64,000 nt of DNA from Cryptomeria japonica (GCF_030272615.1 NC_081407.1:103277897-103341896), one strand, 5' to 3'; positions 48,794 to 60,985 are shown, numbered from the stretch's first letter. The notes: generated by a model not told the origin, from the sequence alone. Numbers and translations: made by a program.

Positions 48794-50340
48794 TGTTGGC
48801 ATTTTCAGTAGAAAGAAAGATTGTTGATATTCATTAAGGATATTGAGAAGGTTGTTGAAGACTATTTGATATAATTGAAGAAGGATGATAAATATCTTTA
48901 TAAGATTATTTTGTCATTGATATCAAGAAACTAATTTTTTGATTCAGTATGATGTTGCCATATCTTGAGGAGATTGATTTGAAGAGAATTAAGATGTTGA
49001 TAAAAGACACAGAAAGAATGTGATAAGAAAGGGGAGAAATGATTTATTCAATGGGCAACTATTACCGAGTTAGACAATGATGAGATCATGATGTTTAGAT
49101 TGTTTTGATATCCTACATATGTTGTTGATTGTAAGGTTAATACTATACTATGTCACCGAGCAAAGAACCTAGTCAGTAAACCCTAAGGAACCTAGTCAGT
49201 AAACCCTAAGGTTATCGATATCAGTTAATGAAGGCGGAATGTCTACCGAGTAAAGTTTAGTATTTACCGAGTTGCAACCGAGTTATGATAGAGCACATTG
49301 GATAAATACAAGCATTATTTAATGAAGGACAATGATGAGCTGGAGATGTATAAATGATTCGAATGCCGCGCATGAAGTTTGTTAAGGATCTATGGCAATG
49401 GAAGATTGGCAGGAAGATATACAACGTAGATTGAACCGCAGTAACCTTGTGCAAGTTCCAAGAAAGGAATGCAAGTCCCTAGGCAAGTTAAAACATTTTC
49501 AGATCGAAAGATGCATTGAACCTAGTCAAGTTTTAAGATCTGATGGCTAAGATTGATCATGGGAAATGTGATCAAGGAGATGAAGCGGTTAGAAAATTGT
49601 TTATAAATAAGAAATTATTGGTAAACAATGGATGCGGGCAAGTGTAAGCATAGGGATGCTACATAGTGATTATCGAGCACAGAAGCTTGAAGACATGGTT
49701 GAATAACATAGTAGAGAGCCCAACAGAGGGACAAGATAAGTCCTATGACATGATTGTTTTGAGCAAATAGGAATCTACTTTAGCATTTTAGATGTGAAGT
49801 TGCAGATATATTTTTTTACTGTTATTTTGTAAGTGACAAAAAATCTCTTAACCGAGTGGACTTAATAGTCTTATTTGTAAACCCTCTAGCAAGGTAACAT
49901 TCTAAATGAGTGTTTGAAATCCTTTCACAAGGTCACTTCTAACAAAGTGAAGATCCTAACAGATCTAAGGGAAATCCCTTAACCGAGTCACATCTAGCAA
50001 TGTGTTTGTAATCTTTAACAGGATTTTGTCTTAACTGAGCATACTCTAGAAGAGTATATTTCTTAGTGGGTCCAAAATCCCACAGTGGTTTTTCCCTATT
50101 TGGGTTTCCATGTTAAATTTGGTGTCATATGTTTTATGATGATTATGTGTTTATGAGTTTGCATGTTTAGCAGTTTTTGGTTATATTGCTGAAGCATAAG
50201 TTACCGAGGTTGAATCTTTAGATTTTATGGAAGTTTAAGTTTGTATGATTCACCCCCCCTCCCCCCTCTCATCTTGTTAGCTATTGACATCAATACTTTA
50301 CAATTAATATCAGAACTATCAATTGGTATCAAAGCTATCA
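48794..50340 (+). repeat. E3 3' LTR
   Basis: 1547 bp. In the first ~165 bp I count about eight differences from the 5' LTR, so the copy is of moderate age. Ends AAAGCTATCA, followed by GAGAA. Confidence 0.93.
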
Positions 50341-50345
50341 GAGAA

Positions 50346-51600
50346 TCACCATTTCGCCACCTCAGCAAGAATATTTTCTCCACAAGTTGACAAGGATAAC
50401 AATGAATTAAAATTAGCCTTTGGTTAATTTAATATTTACTATTTGAAGTAATTAATTTCAATGGGGCAATTTAATTTGTTTTTTTACAAATGAATTTAAT
50501 TGACTAATTTTTTTATCAAATATCATGAGATCAATCATTCAAACCAAAATTTTCAACAATTTCACGATTAATCTCTTGAGGGGTCACACAATCAGGATTT
50601 TCATCTTCATCAGGTGCATTATCGAGACTTGATTTAATCTTTGAAACAATGTTGTCTCGACATCATTTCAAAGAGGGGCAAAATGTATACACATAAAAAT
50701 GGCTATGAGCAATTAAATAAATATTTTATATTTATTTAATAACTATTCTTCTATTAAATAGTTAATTTGAAAAGATTAATTTATTTAATTCATTTTCATG
50801 TCTTTCTATTAATTAATATTTTATTAATTAATTCATCTATCCTATTCTTCTAATTAATTAAATATCTAATATTTAATAGTTATTCTCCTGTCCTATAGTC
50901 TCAAATATTAAATAATTATTAAATTATTTAATCCCTTTTCCAACTCACCCTCCATCTCCACTTCATCTTCCCTTTGCCAACTCACCAAATATGTGGCTAA
51001 GGAAATTAATATTTCTTAAATATTAATTTATCATTTATCTTCAACTTCCAAATTAATGAATATTGTGTACGTAGACATATTTCATAACCATTTCCTATGT
51101 TCTCTCCAACACCCCTACATCTTACGAAGGACTTGAGTCCACTTGTCCTATCATGCCTAAATCTTCTCCAAACATCCCTAGATTCCTTCAGTCAGCAACC
51201 CAGAAAAGGTGAGATGAGTGACACTTGTCTTCTCCTTCCCCCTTTCTCTCAACCTTCACCTTTGCTCATAGCCATTCAAATCTGCAGATCTGATCAGGAC
51301 CATTGATCTGAGCCACATCATCTAATCCTCTCAAGGTCTATAAAATCAAGAGCTTCAGTTGAGAGAGAGTGAGTCTTCAAACCAATCATATGCATCCGTG
51401 AGTTTTTGAAGCAAATAACAAATAGTAATAGCAATAACAATTATCATATAGCATCATAGCATAATCATTTTTAACATAATCATGTAGTATTGCATATCAT
51501 AATATCAGTTAACTACAAGTTATCAGTCCATTCTTCATATGCCATCTTGGAAGCTAACAGTGCATTGTCTGAGAGCACACCATCTGCAACTAGGAACAAT
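50346..51600 (+). mobile_element. 3' end and LTR of a probable Ty3-type element
   Basis: GTTGTCTCGACATCATTTCA followed by AAGAGGGGCAAAA resembles a Ty3 pol tail and polypurine tract. An LTR-like start TGTATACACATAAAAATGG follows at 50,694. A TATA box (CTATAAAATC) near 51,339 and the AT-rich, then CT-rich sequence fit an LTR. The right end is unplaced (about 51.5-51.65 kb), and no coding part upstream is recognisable. Confidence 0.5.
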
Positions 51601-51669
51601 GGAGTTAGGACACAATGAGACATAAATCATGAAGATAATATTAATGTTTTTATTTCATATATATTTCAT

Positions 51670-54203
51670 GTGGTTTCATTGGTTGAATTTGGATTTCCTG
51701 TAGTATTTCCATTTGTATTTTGTGAAACTAACTTATTGCAGGTAACATTTCTGAGGATGAAATTCAAGTCGACACAGTACTTACACTCATGTACAATGTG
51801 TCACGTTTTGCAGCATAATCCAATAGAAGAAAGCATTGAGAATGAGTCTGGGAGAAATGATGATGGATGTACAAATGCAGACCGTGACCGCGATGGGGGC
51901 AACGGGCCGGGAGAGACAACTATTTTGGTACTGTTGTATTGCATTGCCATGAATTGATTTGCTTGTGTTTGATGGACATGTATAAAGAATTGTATTTAAG
52001 CAACCGCATCCACTTGTTACTGATGCAGGAAACCATGGAAGACAATTAAGAGTGCACCAATGAAGATGCTCAAGCTGTTGCTGTTGGAGTTGAAGTCCAC
52101 CTACTATCAGATGGGGCAGTGGTTGGGGAAGGCATTGTTGATGGAATAGGGAAGGGTGTAATGTGTCATACTATTCCAATCCCATGATATTGTGCTAAAG
52201 TTCGCATTGTCAAAGTCTTTGATGCAAATGCCCACCTGCCTTGCCCAGGTCCTTTCGTTGATGTCTTGTCAGATTCCCTAAACTCATGGGCGGTGTGGCC
52301 TATGGAAGACCTGCTCTATTCCCCATGCACAACAAGTTTTGATATGACAAGATCCCTTCCTCTTTCTTCTCAATCCATCATTTATCTTATTCCAATGGAA
52401 TGAAATAGGCAGCACTCGTATGATGTCATTTTTTTGTGGCAGGATAAAGTTGGCGAAAGTGTCTAGCCACAAAAAGAGGATGTTAAATGCGGCCTTATGA
52501 TCAGATAGGTAAGTTAGAGGCTACGATCACTTGGCATCACCCCTCCCAAGTTGCATAAGAATGAGAAGAAGCGTACAACATTTTACGATGTTGTCAACTC
52601 CATTGTGCAATCCATACAGCAGAGGCGATAATATTTTTCGATCATAGTTGTTGTTCCTCTTTCCTATTATTTAGAATGAGATATCGTGGTGGAAGATCAA
52701 TCTTGATAGACTGTTCAGATGGGATTTGGAGATGTTATATTGAGATGGCTTTTACCTTACCATAGTTTAAACCCTCTTAATTATTGTTTACGTTTTAAAT
52801 GAATTGTACTTTATTTTCAACCTTTCCTACTATTTTAAGCAACATAACTGTAAAGGCTTGATTTGTTGGACTTTTTCATGGTGATCCTGCACCATCAACT
52901 ACCCTTTATTAACTTCAGAAACCTATCTTTGGTGCGGCACATTTTTAATAATGATAGTGGATGGTACAATAAAGTCGATGATAGTCATTTATTGTTCAAG
53001 TTTTGTTCAAGGTCTCTTACATATTGCATATGCATAGGTTTTGTTATTGCATAGCAAGTTCCTGCAACTCTTTTACATATACAGATCAAGCGGAATGTTT
53101 GATTGAAATTGTGAACCATGTGCTCTTTCCACTATAGCATACGACAGTTCAATTTACCATTGTTATTGTTTGTTTTTGAACACTGAATCTTAAATGAATT
53201 AACAAAAAAAAAAAATCAATTAAAATACATGAGACTTTTGTTATAGTTTCATGGCAGATGTGTAATAAGTTGGATGCAGGACGAGGAGTAGTGAGCGATG
53301 GAGTTATCTTCCCAAAACATGGATTCCTAATTGGAAGGTAACCTGCCACCCACCCAAGTGCCCAGTTTAGTGAACATGTCAACTTTAATGAACACATTAA
53401 CTTTTGTATTATACATAATGTTATTCATGCAAAAAATGCAACAAATACCTGTTCGTTTCATGTTGGCATTAACTATTATTTCCTGCATTTTTCATGTTGT
53501 CTTGCCCACCTGTCTACTGATACTTCTTTTTTTGGCATTGTTTGCAGGGATGGCAATGGGAAGAGAATGAACAAGAAAAAGAAAGGGCGTTGAAACATCT
53601 GTTTCACAAAATGGAACACCTGCTACGAATTCAAAGGCGAATGGGATGCCCGATGTTCTCACCTCCAATGGTGGTTTAGGGAATTCTGCAAGACAACCAC
53701 CACCATCCTTTGTAGACTGGAATGATAGGATGGAAAAAATGAAGTTTGACACCATGCGTGTAGAACTGCTAACGCAGAAGGTTGAAATGGCCCACACTAA
53801 AAATGAAAGGCTGAAGGTGATTGTTTTAGATCTTGAATGGAGATTCATTGAAGTGAAAAGGAGATGCATTGAACTCAATAAGAAATGCATGGAACTCAAT
53901 AACAAGGTCATGGACTTGGACGATAAGAATATGGACCTTGAGCTAGAAGTGTGTAGATTGCAGATGACGAATGAGAGACAGGAGGTAGTGTGTGAGGCGT
54001 GCGCTAAAAGAAACAAAATCATAAGTGACCAGATGCAGGGCATGCTAGATGTTTGTGCACAACACACTCAGTACTGGAAATGGAGGTATGAGGAGGTGTC
54101 TACCTCCATAACCGATGAAGATGATGGGAATGATGTGCCTCCCCTTACTGCGACCATTGGAGGAAACAAAAGTCATTTAAATACTCAACCTCTGCCTCCA
54201 TAA
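51670..54203 (+). pseudogene. Spliced transposon-associated gene (unknown), coiled-coil C-terminus
   Basis: At least three exon-like blocks can be seen. The first (from an AG near 51,742) reads YLHSCTMCHVLQHNPIEES. The second (from GCAG at about 52,029) reads AVAVGVEVHLLSDGAVVGEG and, past a TGA, DANAHLPCPGPFVDVLSDS and WAVWPMEDLL. The third begins after TTTGCAG at 53,548 and runs to 54,203. The second block has the look of the DUF8039-type domain of plant transposon proteins (weak recognition). The third has QPPPSFVDWNDRMEKMKFD and a long coiled coil with repeated KxMELNNKVMDLDDKNMDLE heptads. The third block is the best-supported coding piece. Confidence 0.5.
53646..54203 (+). CDS. Coiled-coil exon of the gene above
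   Basis: Open for 185 codons, with a proline-rich start, a continuous coiled coil of ~100 residues and an acidic tail (TDEDDGNDVPPL). The frame extends upstream to the acceptor at 53,548 except for one TGA near 53,568. No recognised family. It may mediate oligomerisation of a transposase-associated factor (inference). Confidence 0.45.
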   Translation: MPDVLTSNGGLGNSARQPPPSFVDWNDRMEKMKFDTMRVELLTQKVEMAHTKNERLKVIVLDLEWRFIEVKRRCIELNKKCMELNNKVMDLDDKNMDLELEVCRLQMTNERQEVVCEACAKRNKIISDQMQGMLDVCAQHTQYWKWRYEEVSTSITDEDDGNDVPPLTATIGGNKSHLNTQPLPP

Positions 54204-54780
54204 GAGGCTTGTACTGTTACAAAAGTTTTCTAGATATATATTGTTGACTCGTGTTGAATAAAATGTCAGCAGTGGTGCAGACTGTTTGTAATCAAACATA
54301 TTCTTTCATTTAAGAAAACACTTTGAATGCTTCATGAATGGTTATTTTCAATAAATGTGATTGAATTCACTTAAACAGCTTAAATGGTTAATGATTGATT
54401 TCTTGTACACTTTTTCATGCTTTCTGAATGGTTATATGTGGCTTTTCTACATGTCTTGTATGATGAATGGTTTTCACACTTCTCTTAATGACTTCTAAAT
54501 CAATGTTGGAGAAACAAGGCGGGTGAATCTATACCTGAAACCTAAATCTGTAGGTTAAAGGTTTTTATATAGTGGATTTAAAAGAACCAGTAATTGTATG
54601 ATGGTAATTTTTCTTAACTTCCGCCTGCTTATAATAGTTTCTTATTGAAGACTAAAAAATGCTTATTTATAAATTATAGATAAACTCAATCACAAGTACA
54701 TAAGATAGCTCAATGAGTATTCTTCTTCATAAATATTAAATACAGATCAATGAATATTTAACTATTTAAGCTTTAACACA
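54204..54780. other. No recognised feature
   Basis: AT-rich 3' flank of the preceding gene. Nothing supported. Confidence 0.4.
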
Positions 54781-54956
54781 TGAACGCGTATTCAGACGTG
54801 TCTATTCTAGCTCCGGACGCGTCTATTCTGGCTCCAAAATGACAGTACGAATTGAATAACACGCATGTTAGTCAAAGGAAATGGTGGCTAGGCAGTCCGC
54901 GAATCACCGAAATCAACTAACATGGTGTGTTAGTCTATTTTGCCATTTCCCATGAG

Positions 54957-55075
54957 AAAAGGAAATGTTGGCTAGCTAGTCCTCAAAACAACGAAATCGA
55001 CTAACACAAATTGACTAACATGGCATGTTAGTCTATTTTGTTGTTTCGAGGACTGGCTAGCCAACATTTCCTTTT
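54957..55075. repeat. Palindrome with ~48-bp arms
   Basis: Left arm 54,957-55,003 (GGAAATGTTGGCTAGCTAGT...) pairs with right arm 55,026-55,075 (...GGCTAGCCAACATTTCC) with a few mismatches and a ~22-bp loop. It belongs to the same GACTAACATG-rich family as the next entry. Confidence 0.85.
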
Positions 55076-55446
55076 GCCACGCGAAACGGCGAAATTGACT
55101 AACATGTCGTGTTAGTCAATTTTTGGATCCAAAAGACCTTTCATACATCATGTTAGTGACAGGTTAGTCAATGGCAGTCGTTTTGGAGCCAAAATAGCTT
55201 CAGCCTTTCCTCTTGGCCCGCGACATGGCAACAGGGCGCGTTATTCTATTTTGCTGATTCACAGACTGTAAGGCCACCATTTCCTTTTGTCCCGCGAAAT
55301 GGCAAAATAGACTAACATGACATGTTAGCCTATTTCGTCATGTCGCGGGGTAAAATGACATGGTAAAGATAGTCCACGAATCAGCGAAATTGACTAACAC
55401 AACGTCTTAGTCGATTTTGCTGATTGGCAGATTGCCTCGCCACCAT

Positions 55447-55749
55447 CGTGTCTATTCTAGCTCCAAAAAGATAGTACATATTGACTAACACGCGTGTTAG
55501 TCACATGTTTTAAACCATCAATTTTGCAGTTAACGGTTGTGATTGACTAACCTGTCACTAACACGTTGTACGACAAGTCTATTTTGGAGGGCTGAAGCTA
55601 TTGTGGCTCCAAAATAGACCTTTCGTACAACGTGTTAGTGACAGGTTAGTCAATCACAACCGTTAATTACAAAATCGACAGTGTAAAATATGTGACTAAC
55701 ACGTGTGTTAGTTAATCCGTACTATCATTTTGGAGCCAGAATAGACACG
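55447..55749. repeat. Large palindrome, two 143-bp arms and 17-bp loop
   Basis: Arms 55,447-55,589 and 55,607-55,749 start and end on CGTGTCTATTCT / AGAATAGACACG and pair along their length with few mismatches. Landmarks that pair include TGATTGACTAACCTGTCACT and its complement. Diverged single arms occur at 25.23-25.37 kb and 26.53-26.63 kb. It could be a foldback/MITE or fused terminal inverted repeats of a larger DNA transposon. Confidence 0.9.
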
Positions 55750-55849
55750 TCCGTTTTGGAGCTAGAATAGTTGCGGCCTTTCCTTTTGCCCCACGAAATG
55801 GCAAAATAGGCTAACAAGTCATGTTAGTCGATTTCGTTGATTTGCGGAT

Positions 55850-56460
55850 TGTATTTACCATGTTTGACAACTTTGTCGATAATTTGTACTATATGTAATT
55901 TATGTTCAATTTTTAAGTTTCCTTGTTGATCACTTATGAAATTATTTTATACTATCTACTAGTGTTATACACATAGTCTAGTGTTGTCTTCAATTATCTT
56001 GCCCCATTCCCTTTGATGACATGTAATGGAGTGTTTATATTGTAACAATAATGCATTTATAAAACCTAACCTCCTTAATTAATATTGACATACTTGCATC
56101 ATCATGAAGGAGAGAAAATTGTCTTCAATCTAAGTGTTCACAATTTACACATCTGCATTCCATATCTCACATCTTAATTTCATTGCATATCAAAATTGCA
56201 TTATTATAGAAATCAATGTTATTCCTTTTAGAGTAGACTTAATGCTATGAAATGTTTAGAGAAAGGATTATATTTATTAGATTTAAATTAACATATAAAG
56301 TGTATTGGTTTTTAGACATATAAAGTGTATAGAGACAAATATATAAATTGTAAATATAACCGACACAAACATATAAATCGTAAACAATCAAGACAAATGA
56401 CGTACAAAGATCGACTATGTAACCATAGAAATGAATTGTTTTATAAAAAGAGCATAGTCA
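55850..56460. other. No recognised feature
   Basis: AT-rich. No repeats or coding frame of note. Confidence 0.4.
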
Positions 56461-56481
56461 TACAGGAGCAGTTATACAATT

Positions 56482-56856
56482 TTAATGAGAGGACCTCCTT
56501 TGTGTTGGGAATCTACTATGTATCCTAACAAACCTCGGTGTTGGCCGAGGACTACCATAACCTGTGAAAATGCGGGTGTAGTCCATAATAAGGAGGTTCC
56601 ATGGAAAGAATGTCGTGACATCCTTGATACTCTCATCGGAGTATGGTACCAGGGACCGTCCACGTCTCCAATGGGGTCTGTCAGCACACATTATGTGAAT
56701 CTGAAGGAGAGTGACTGGCCAGTATGTAAGGGCAAAATACACTGGCCATAGTCGCCTATACAAAGTGACCGTCACCGGAGTCGACAATCTGGCGAACAAC
56801 ATCACCTCTTCTATGTGGATAGTGTACATATTGTCCTCGATATAATATCTTTCCAT
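56482..56856 (-). pseudogene. Unrecognised minus-strand coding-like block
   Basis: A 124-codon open frame (MERYYIEDNMYTIHIEEVM...), less AT-rich than its surroundings and followed on the same strand by an overlapping frame with DGPWYHTPMRVSRMSRHS. Which frame is real is unclear. It lies downstream of the MULE transposase in transcription order and might be its last exon or a second gene. Confidence 0.25.
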
Positions 56857-56899
56857 TCGAATGGTCCACTCACCAGCTCGTCTGGGAGTTATCGTTCAG

Positions 56900-57559
56900 A
56901 TAATATCCACAACAAGGATATCCAGGAGGCATTGAAATAAGGCAGACTCCTCATCGTTCTCTGCCAACCTCTGTAGTAGTCTGCAGATACATATGATAAG
57001 AGTGTTAGTAATATAACTATAGCATTCAATAAATGTAAGACATAAGAGTGTTAAGCACTAAAAAAATGCAAGACATAATCACACCATAAGAGTATTAATT
57101 ATTTAACTACAACATTCAATAAATTGAAGACATAAAAGCGTAATACTGAAAAATTAAGTTGCATAAAACCTGCACCTGTCGCCCGTCGTGTATGTGAAAG
57201 CCATTTAGTGATAAAAAATGGCGAAAAACAACGGACCTGCATACAAAGATACATTATAAAATATGGTTAGGAATAGTAGTAGTAAACATTACAACGCAAC
57301 TACAATAAACAAAGTTGTTCCATATTATGCAACAGGTTGAATGAAGAATGCCTAAACATCAAGCACATATATGACATAGTTACAAACAGAAAGCTTAATC
57401 TGAACAAATAATACCAAAATTAGTATCAGGAAGGATCATTTTGTGATCCCTATACACGTAAAAGATCATCAAAATCCAATCGTCGACGACGACTCCTATG
57501 GCCAAGTGTTGAGGGGGTGCCGAACACTTTCACACATAAGTGTGGATCACTTTCACTGA
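56900..57559. other. No recognised feature
   Basis: AT-rich with short, unconvincing frames. Probably intron or spacer of the MULE region. Confidence 0.35.
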
Positions 57560-57755
57560 CTACAAGACAAGATGACTAAATAAACACATGCAACATTCAT
57601 ATGTTTTGAAACCACTTACAGGCGACACTAGAGTACCAACCTGTATCAGACACAACCAATACAGTGGCAAGGACATGTGGTTCCAGTGCTTGGTCCAATT
57701 GCCTCTTTCCCATTCTCCTCCTAGAAGTCTCAAAGGGGAACTCAAAGGTTATAGG

Positions 57756-58001
57756 CTATTGAACATCATGACAGATCTCACTCGTAATACTCTGCCTATG
57801 TTGCCACCGATTGCGACAATGAACCTGACTTGCACTGAACCAAGGCCGCATATTTTCAGTGGTTGTATTGGCTGGATCGCTAGAGGGACTAAAATTAAAT
57901 GACATGGCACCGACATTCTGAAGATCAGCCATGAACCTATCCAGATAGCCTACAAATACCATTAGTTTATCGCCTGAACCTGGCATTGTTTGAGACAACA
58001 T
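57756..58001 (-). pseudogene. Possible C-terminal exon of the MULE transposase
   Basis: The frame MLSQTMPGSGDKLMVFVGYL followed by SSDPANTTTENMRPWF is colinear and on the same strand as the SWIM exon. Low-complexity serine and threonine content suits a transposase tail. No family match recognised. Confidence 0.3.
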
Positions 58002-58190
58002 GTTTAACTTTCTATTTGTTTAGTTCCACATTACGATGTCCACATCCTCTAAATTTTTATGTGCATTAGAAATGCTATCGATGACAGGTTCAGGTGTTGG
58101 GTTTTCATTAGTAATAGCAAATGTTGGAGTCGACATAGGAATAGGATCTGTATGAAACAAGATCTTAGAGTGAAGTACACATCTTTTAAG

Positions 58191-60503
58191 TTAGAAAAGA
58201 TCAACATTCATGAACATCCACTTACCTGGAACATGTGAATCTTGGGATGAATTGTTCATCATTGCAACAACCTTCAACGCATGCTTGCACATGTTTCCTC
58301 GCAAACTCCACGGACATTCACAGATGTAGAAGTGATCCCCAAATTTCCTAACCACATACCAGTTGCACAAGGACTGACTTTTCACCCAGTACCAACCAGG
58401 AGTAGTGTTTTCTGGAACACAATCGACATCAGGAATTGCCTTTTCCCTCTCCATACTAGTTTGCAAATGTGTCAACCTGTAGTTTTTGATAAATCCAAAA
58501 TGCTGCAATTCTCGCTTATGTTGGTAGAATGGTTCCAGTTTATACACAAGTATAAAATACAAATTGTCCATCCTTGTCGAGCATGTCTTTTTATCATCTC
58601 TTAGGTGTAGCGACTTCAATTTTCCATGGTATGATTCAATGGCATTATTTGTGTCCTAGTTAGCATGAGCGAAATTCTTGAAGTTTTTCGCTCACATAGC
58701 TAGCCGAAAAAAAATTGAAAAAAAGAAATTAAAAATAGGAGTAGGATGTCAACTACCAACCAACAACCAAAACGGGTAACAAGTCATAAAGCCAAGTTGA
58801 ATGTAATGTCCAACTCACCGATACGATCTTCTCCTTGACACCATGTGCTATAGAAGTACTCTAGAAAATGTGGTTGATCACTAAATTTGGCAAAGAAAGT
58901 GTTCAGCTCCTCCAGAGTGCTCTCTTCACTTTCATGCATTGCCATCATTATCGCCACTAGATGGTGAAAAAGTCCATTGCTCTTTCCTTCATTGCCTGCT
59001 TGTACACATTCTTCAACCATGCTCAATGCACGTGCCAAATACAAATTATGACACGACATTCAAAAACACTCTTGTTAGGAACAAAACATTTAATTGAGTC
59101 AGGAGCTTGCTCATTTAAAATAAAACGTAGACCAGCATATCATAATGTTTGATTTCATGTAGATACACATTTCTCTCTTGCACTTACTCTATCACTTGAA
59201 TCTCTACGCTCGCATCATCTATGATAAATGCATTGATCCTCTAATCAGGCCTCTTTTCCTTTCCTCGTCTCTGCAACTCCATCAACCAAACTTGGATATC
59301 CTCGATCTTGTTCCTCGATGTCACAGCCCATGCAACAGGCACCCCCGATTGCTGCTCGTCGAAGACGAGACATGAATACAATTGATATTGTTTTAAACAA
59401 CAAACATGAAGATCATGAGCATCCACAAATCAAATGGACTGCATTAAAATAGGTTAAGTTTGAAGAGACTTACCCTGTATTTGTTTGTTGCAAATGTCGA
59501 ATCCATGGAGATGATTGAGTCATTCGAGAATTGAACCATCATGTCAAGCATCCAAGACGTTTGTATTCCCATAATGAAAGGTTTGTCAACACCTTGTGAC
59601 TGCTGGAAAAAAAACAAATTTGCCTCATCTTGTTTTTTTCATTCTAAGATGCCAGTAGCATCATGCACATGCTTTCGTGGACGAATAGAATGGACCCTTG
59701 TCATCGCATTCATAACATCCTTGCATGTGAGGAATGAATCTCTCTTCTTCAACATGTCATAAAAAATGGGATCATCAAGATGTCTGTCCATAATAGCATC
59801 AACACTCACATCCATTAGAAACAACCTCTCTATATATGCTTTGCATTCATTGGAAAGTTTTGGTGCAAATTGAGAGTGCAGCTCATTGCTGGTATCATCC
59901 ACACCATGACAAGCTTCACCATTCTTGTCTACATGCAATGGTTGCTTCAATATCAAGATGGCCACATCTGGCCTACCATATAACACCTTAACAGTGAAGT
60001 GGCATGTACAAAATCTTTTTTTCTGATATGTCCGGGCGCACTTCTTTTTCGATGACTTTTTCCTATTGTCTTCTGGTCCATATGAACACCAATACCTTAA
60101 AAAACAACTCTCGTATTATCAACAATAGTCGTAATGCCATTAAACATAGACAAAGAATAGGAAATAATGTGTCTACGAACCGGCTGTACATCTTTGTTGT
60201 ATGCATGTTGTGCACAACACTATTGTTCTCACTATGCCACTTTCGGAGGAATTGGGTTTCAACACCTTCGCACAATGATTCCCCTCTGATTAATGCATCC
60301 AATCTACCGAGTGGAATTGCTGCACAGAGGTCTGTCGTTGAATAATTTTTTACACAAATTGGCATCCACTGAATATCCCTTGAACAAAAATGATGCAAAC
60401 CTTCACCAACATCTTGAACTTCCAATACCATAATGTCCTGCCATTTTCGGTGTTTTCCCATTCTGGTCCTATACATATCGGACAAAGATAGATATATCAT
60501 CAA
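58191..60503 (-). pseudogene. MULE transposase with SWIM zinc finger (intron-containing, decayed)
   Basis: Reading the minus strand: an N-terminal block (TRMGKHRKWQDIMVLEVQDV, then IQWMPICVKNYSTTD; ~60,466-60,181); a basic CTCHFTVKVLYG block leading to LSNECKAYIERLFLMDV, KKRDSFLTCKDVMNAM and SIISMDSTFATNKYR, ending at a donor-like CAGGGTAAGT (~59,473); SCLVFDEQQSGVPVAWAVTS and AFIIDDASVEIQ (59.4-59.2 kb); CIWHVH, a stop, then AWLKNVYKQAM, frameshifted into MAMHESEESTLEELNTFFAK (59.06-58.78 kb); TNNAIESYHGKLKSLHL; and the SWIM finger CECPWSLRGNMCKH (~58.3 kb). This is the FAR1/MuDR-like order; the MDST and IIDDA aspartates fit the DDE catalytic core. Stops, a frameshift and introns mean it is not intact. 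Confidence 0.85.
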
Positions 60504-60985
60504 CAGTAAATAGCCACAGTGATGATATCTTCAGTGTGATAGTGTTTTGAGATAGTGGTTGATGTCAAATGTGTTTGCCATGATATTGGTCGCTTGGCAC
60601 AAATGACTTCACAAAGCTACATTACTGTTAGGTTCATCCTATTAGCACATATTTTTACAAAATAGTTTTGTGCTATATATGGATGCTTTTAGTTTCATTA
60701 TAAGAGCATTTACTGTTGGATTGTATGTACAGGTGATATGTTGCAGTATCTTCATGAAAAAGTATCACTTGGGCATATTCAAAGGAATGTTGAGTACTAT
60801 GGCTTTCTGAAAATCCTCATCTTGACAATTAGTTTCATTGCAGAATTACTTTTGGAGGATCAACATAGAGCAGGGTCGTGAACATGCTGAGAGATTTTAG
60901 TGGTATGGGAGAAGCCACCTTTTAGTATGGTTCTTAAAAGTTGCATCCATGGAAAAGGGCTTCTTTTGTAAAAAAATGCAAAATT
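60504..60985. other. No recognised feature; upstream side of the MULE gene
   Basis: An intron acceptor-like TATGTATAG lies just above the first recognised MULE block (minus strand), so earlier exons may lie here or beyond. No terminal inverted repeat was identified. Confidence 0.35.

Larger units (their letters stand above)
37759..50340 (+). mobile_element. E3: complete Ty1/copia element, interrupted by E4
   Basis: LTRs at 37,759-39,293 and 48,794-50,340, with exact target duplication GAGAA (37,754-37,758 and 50,341-50,345). Gag, protease, integrase, RT and RNase H are all recognisable in copia order. Removing E4 and one copy of its duplication leaves about 7.7 kb and rejoins the coding frame. 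Integrase, RT and RNase H catalytic residues look intact, but several stops and gag frameshifts make the copy non-coding today. Confidence 0.95.

Noticed and set aside
49257-49454. ORFs inside the E3 LTRs
   Set aside because: Short, not present equally in both LTR copies, and without any recognisable domain.
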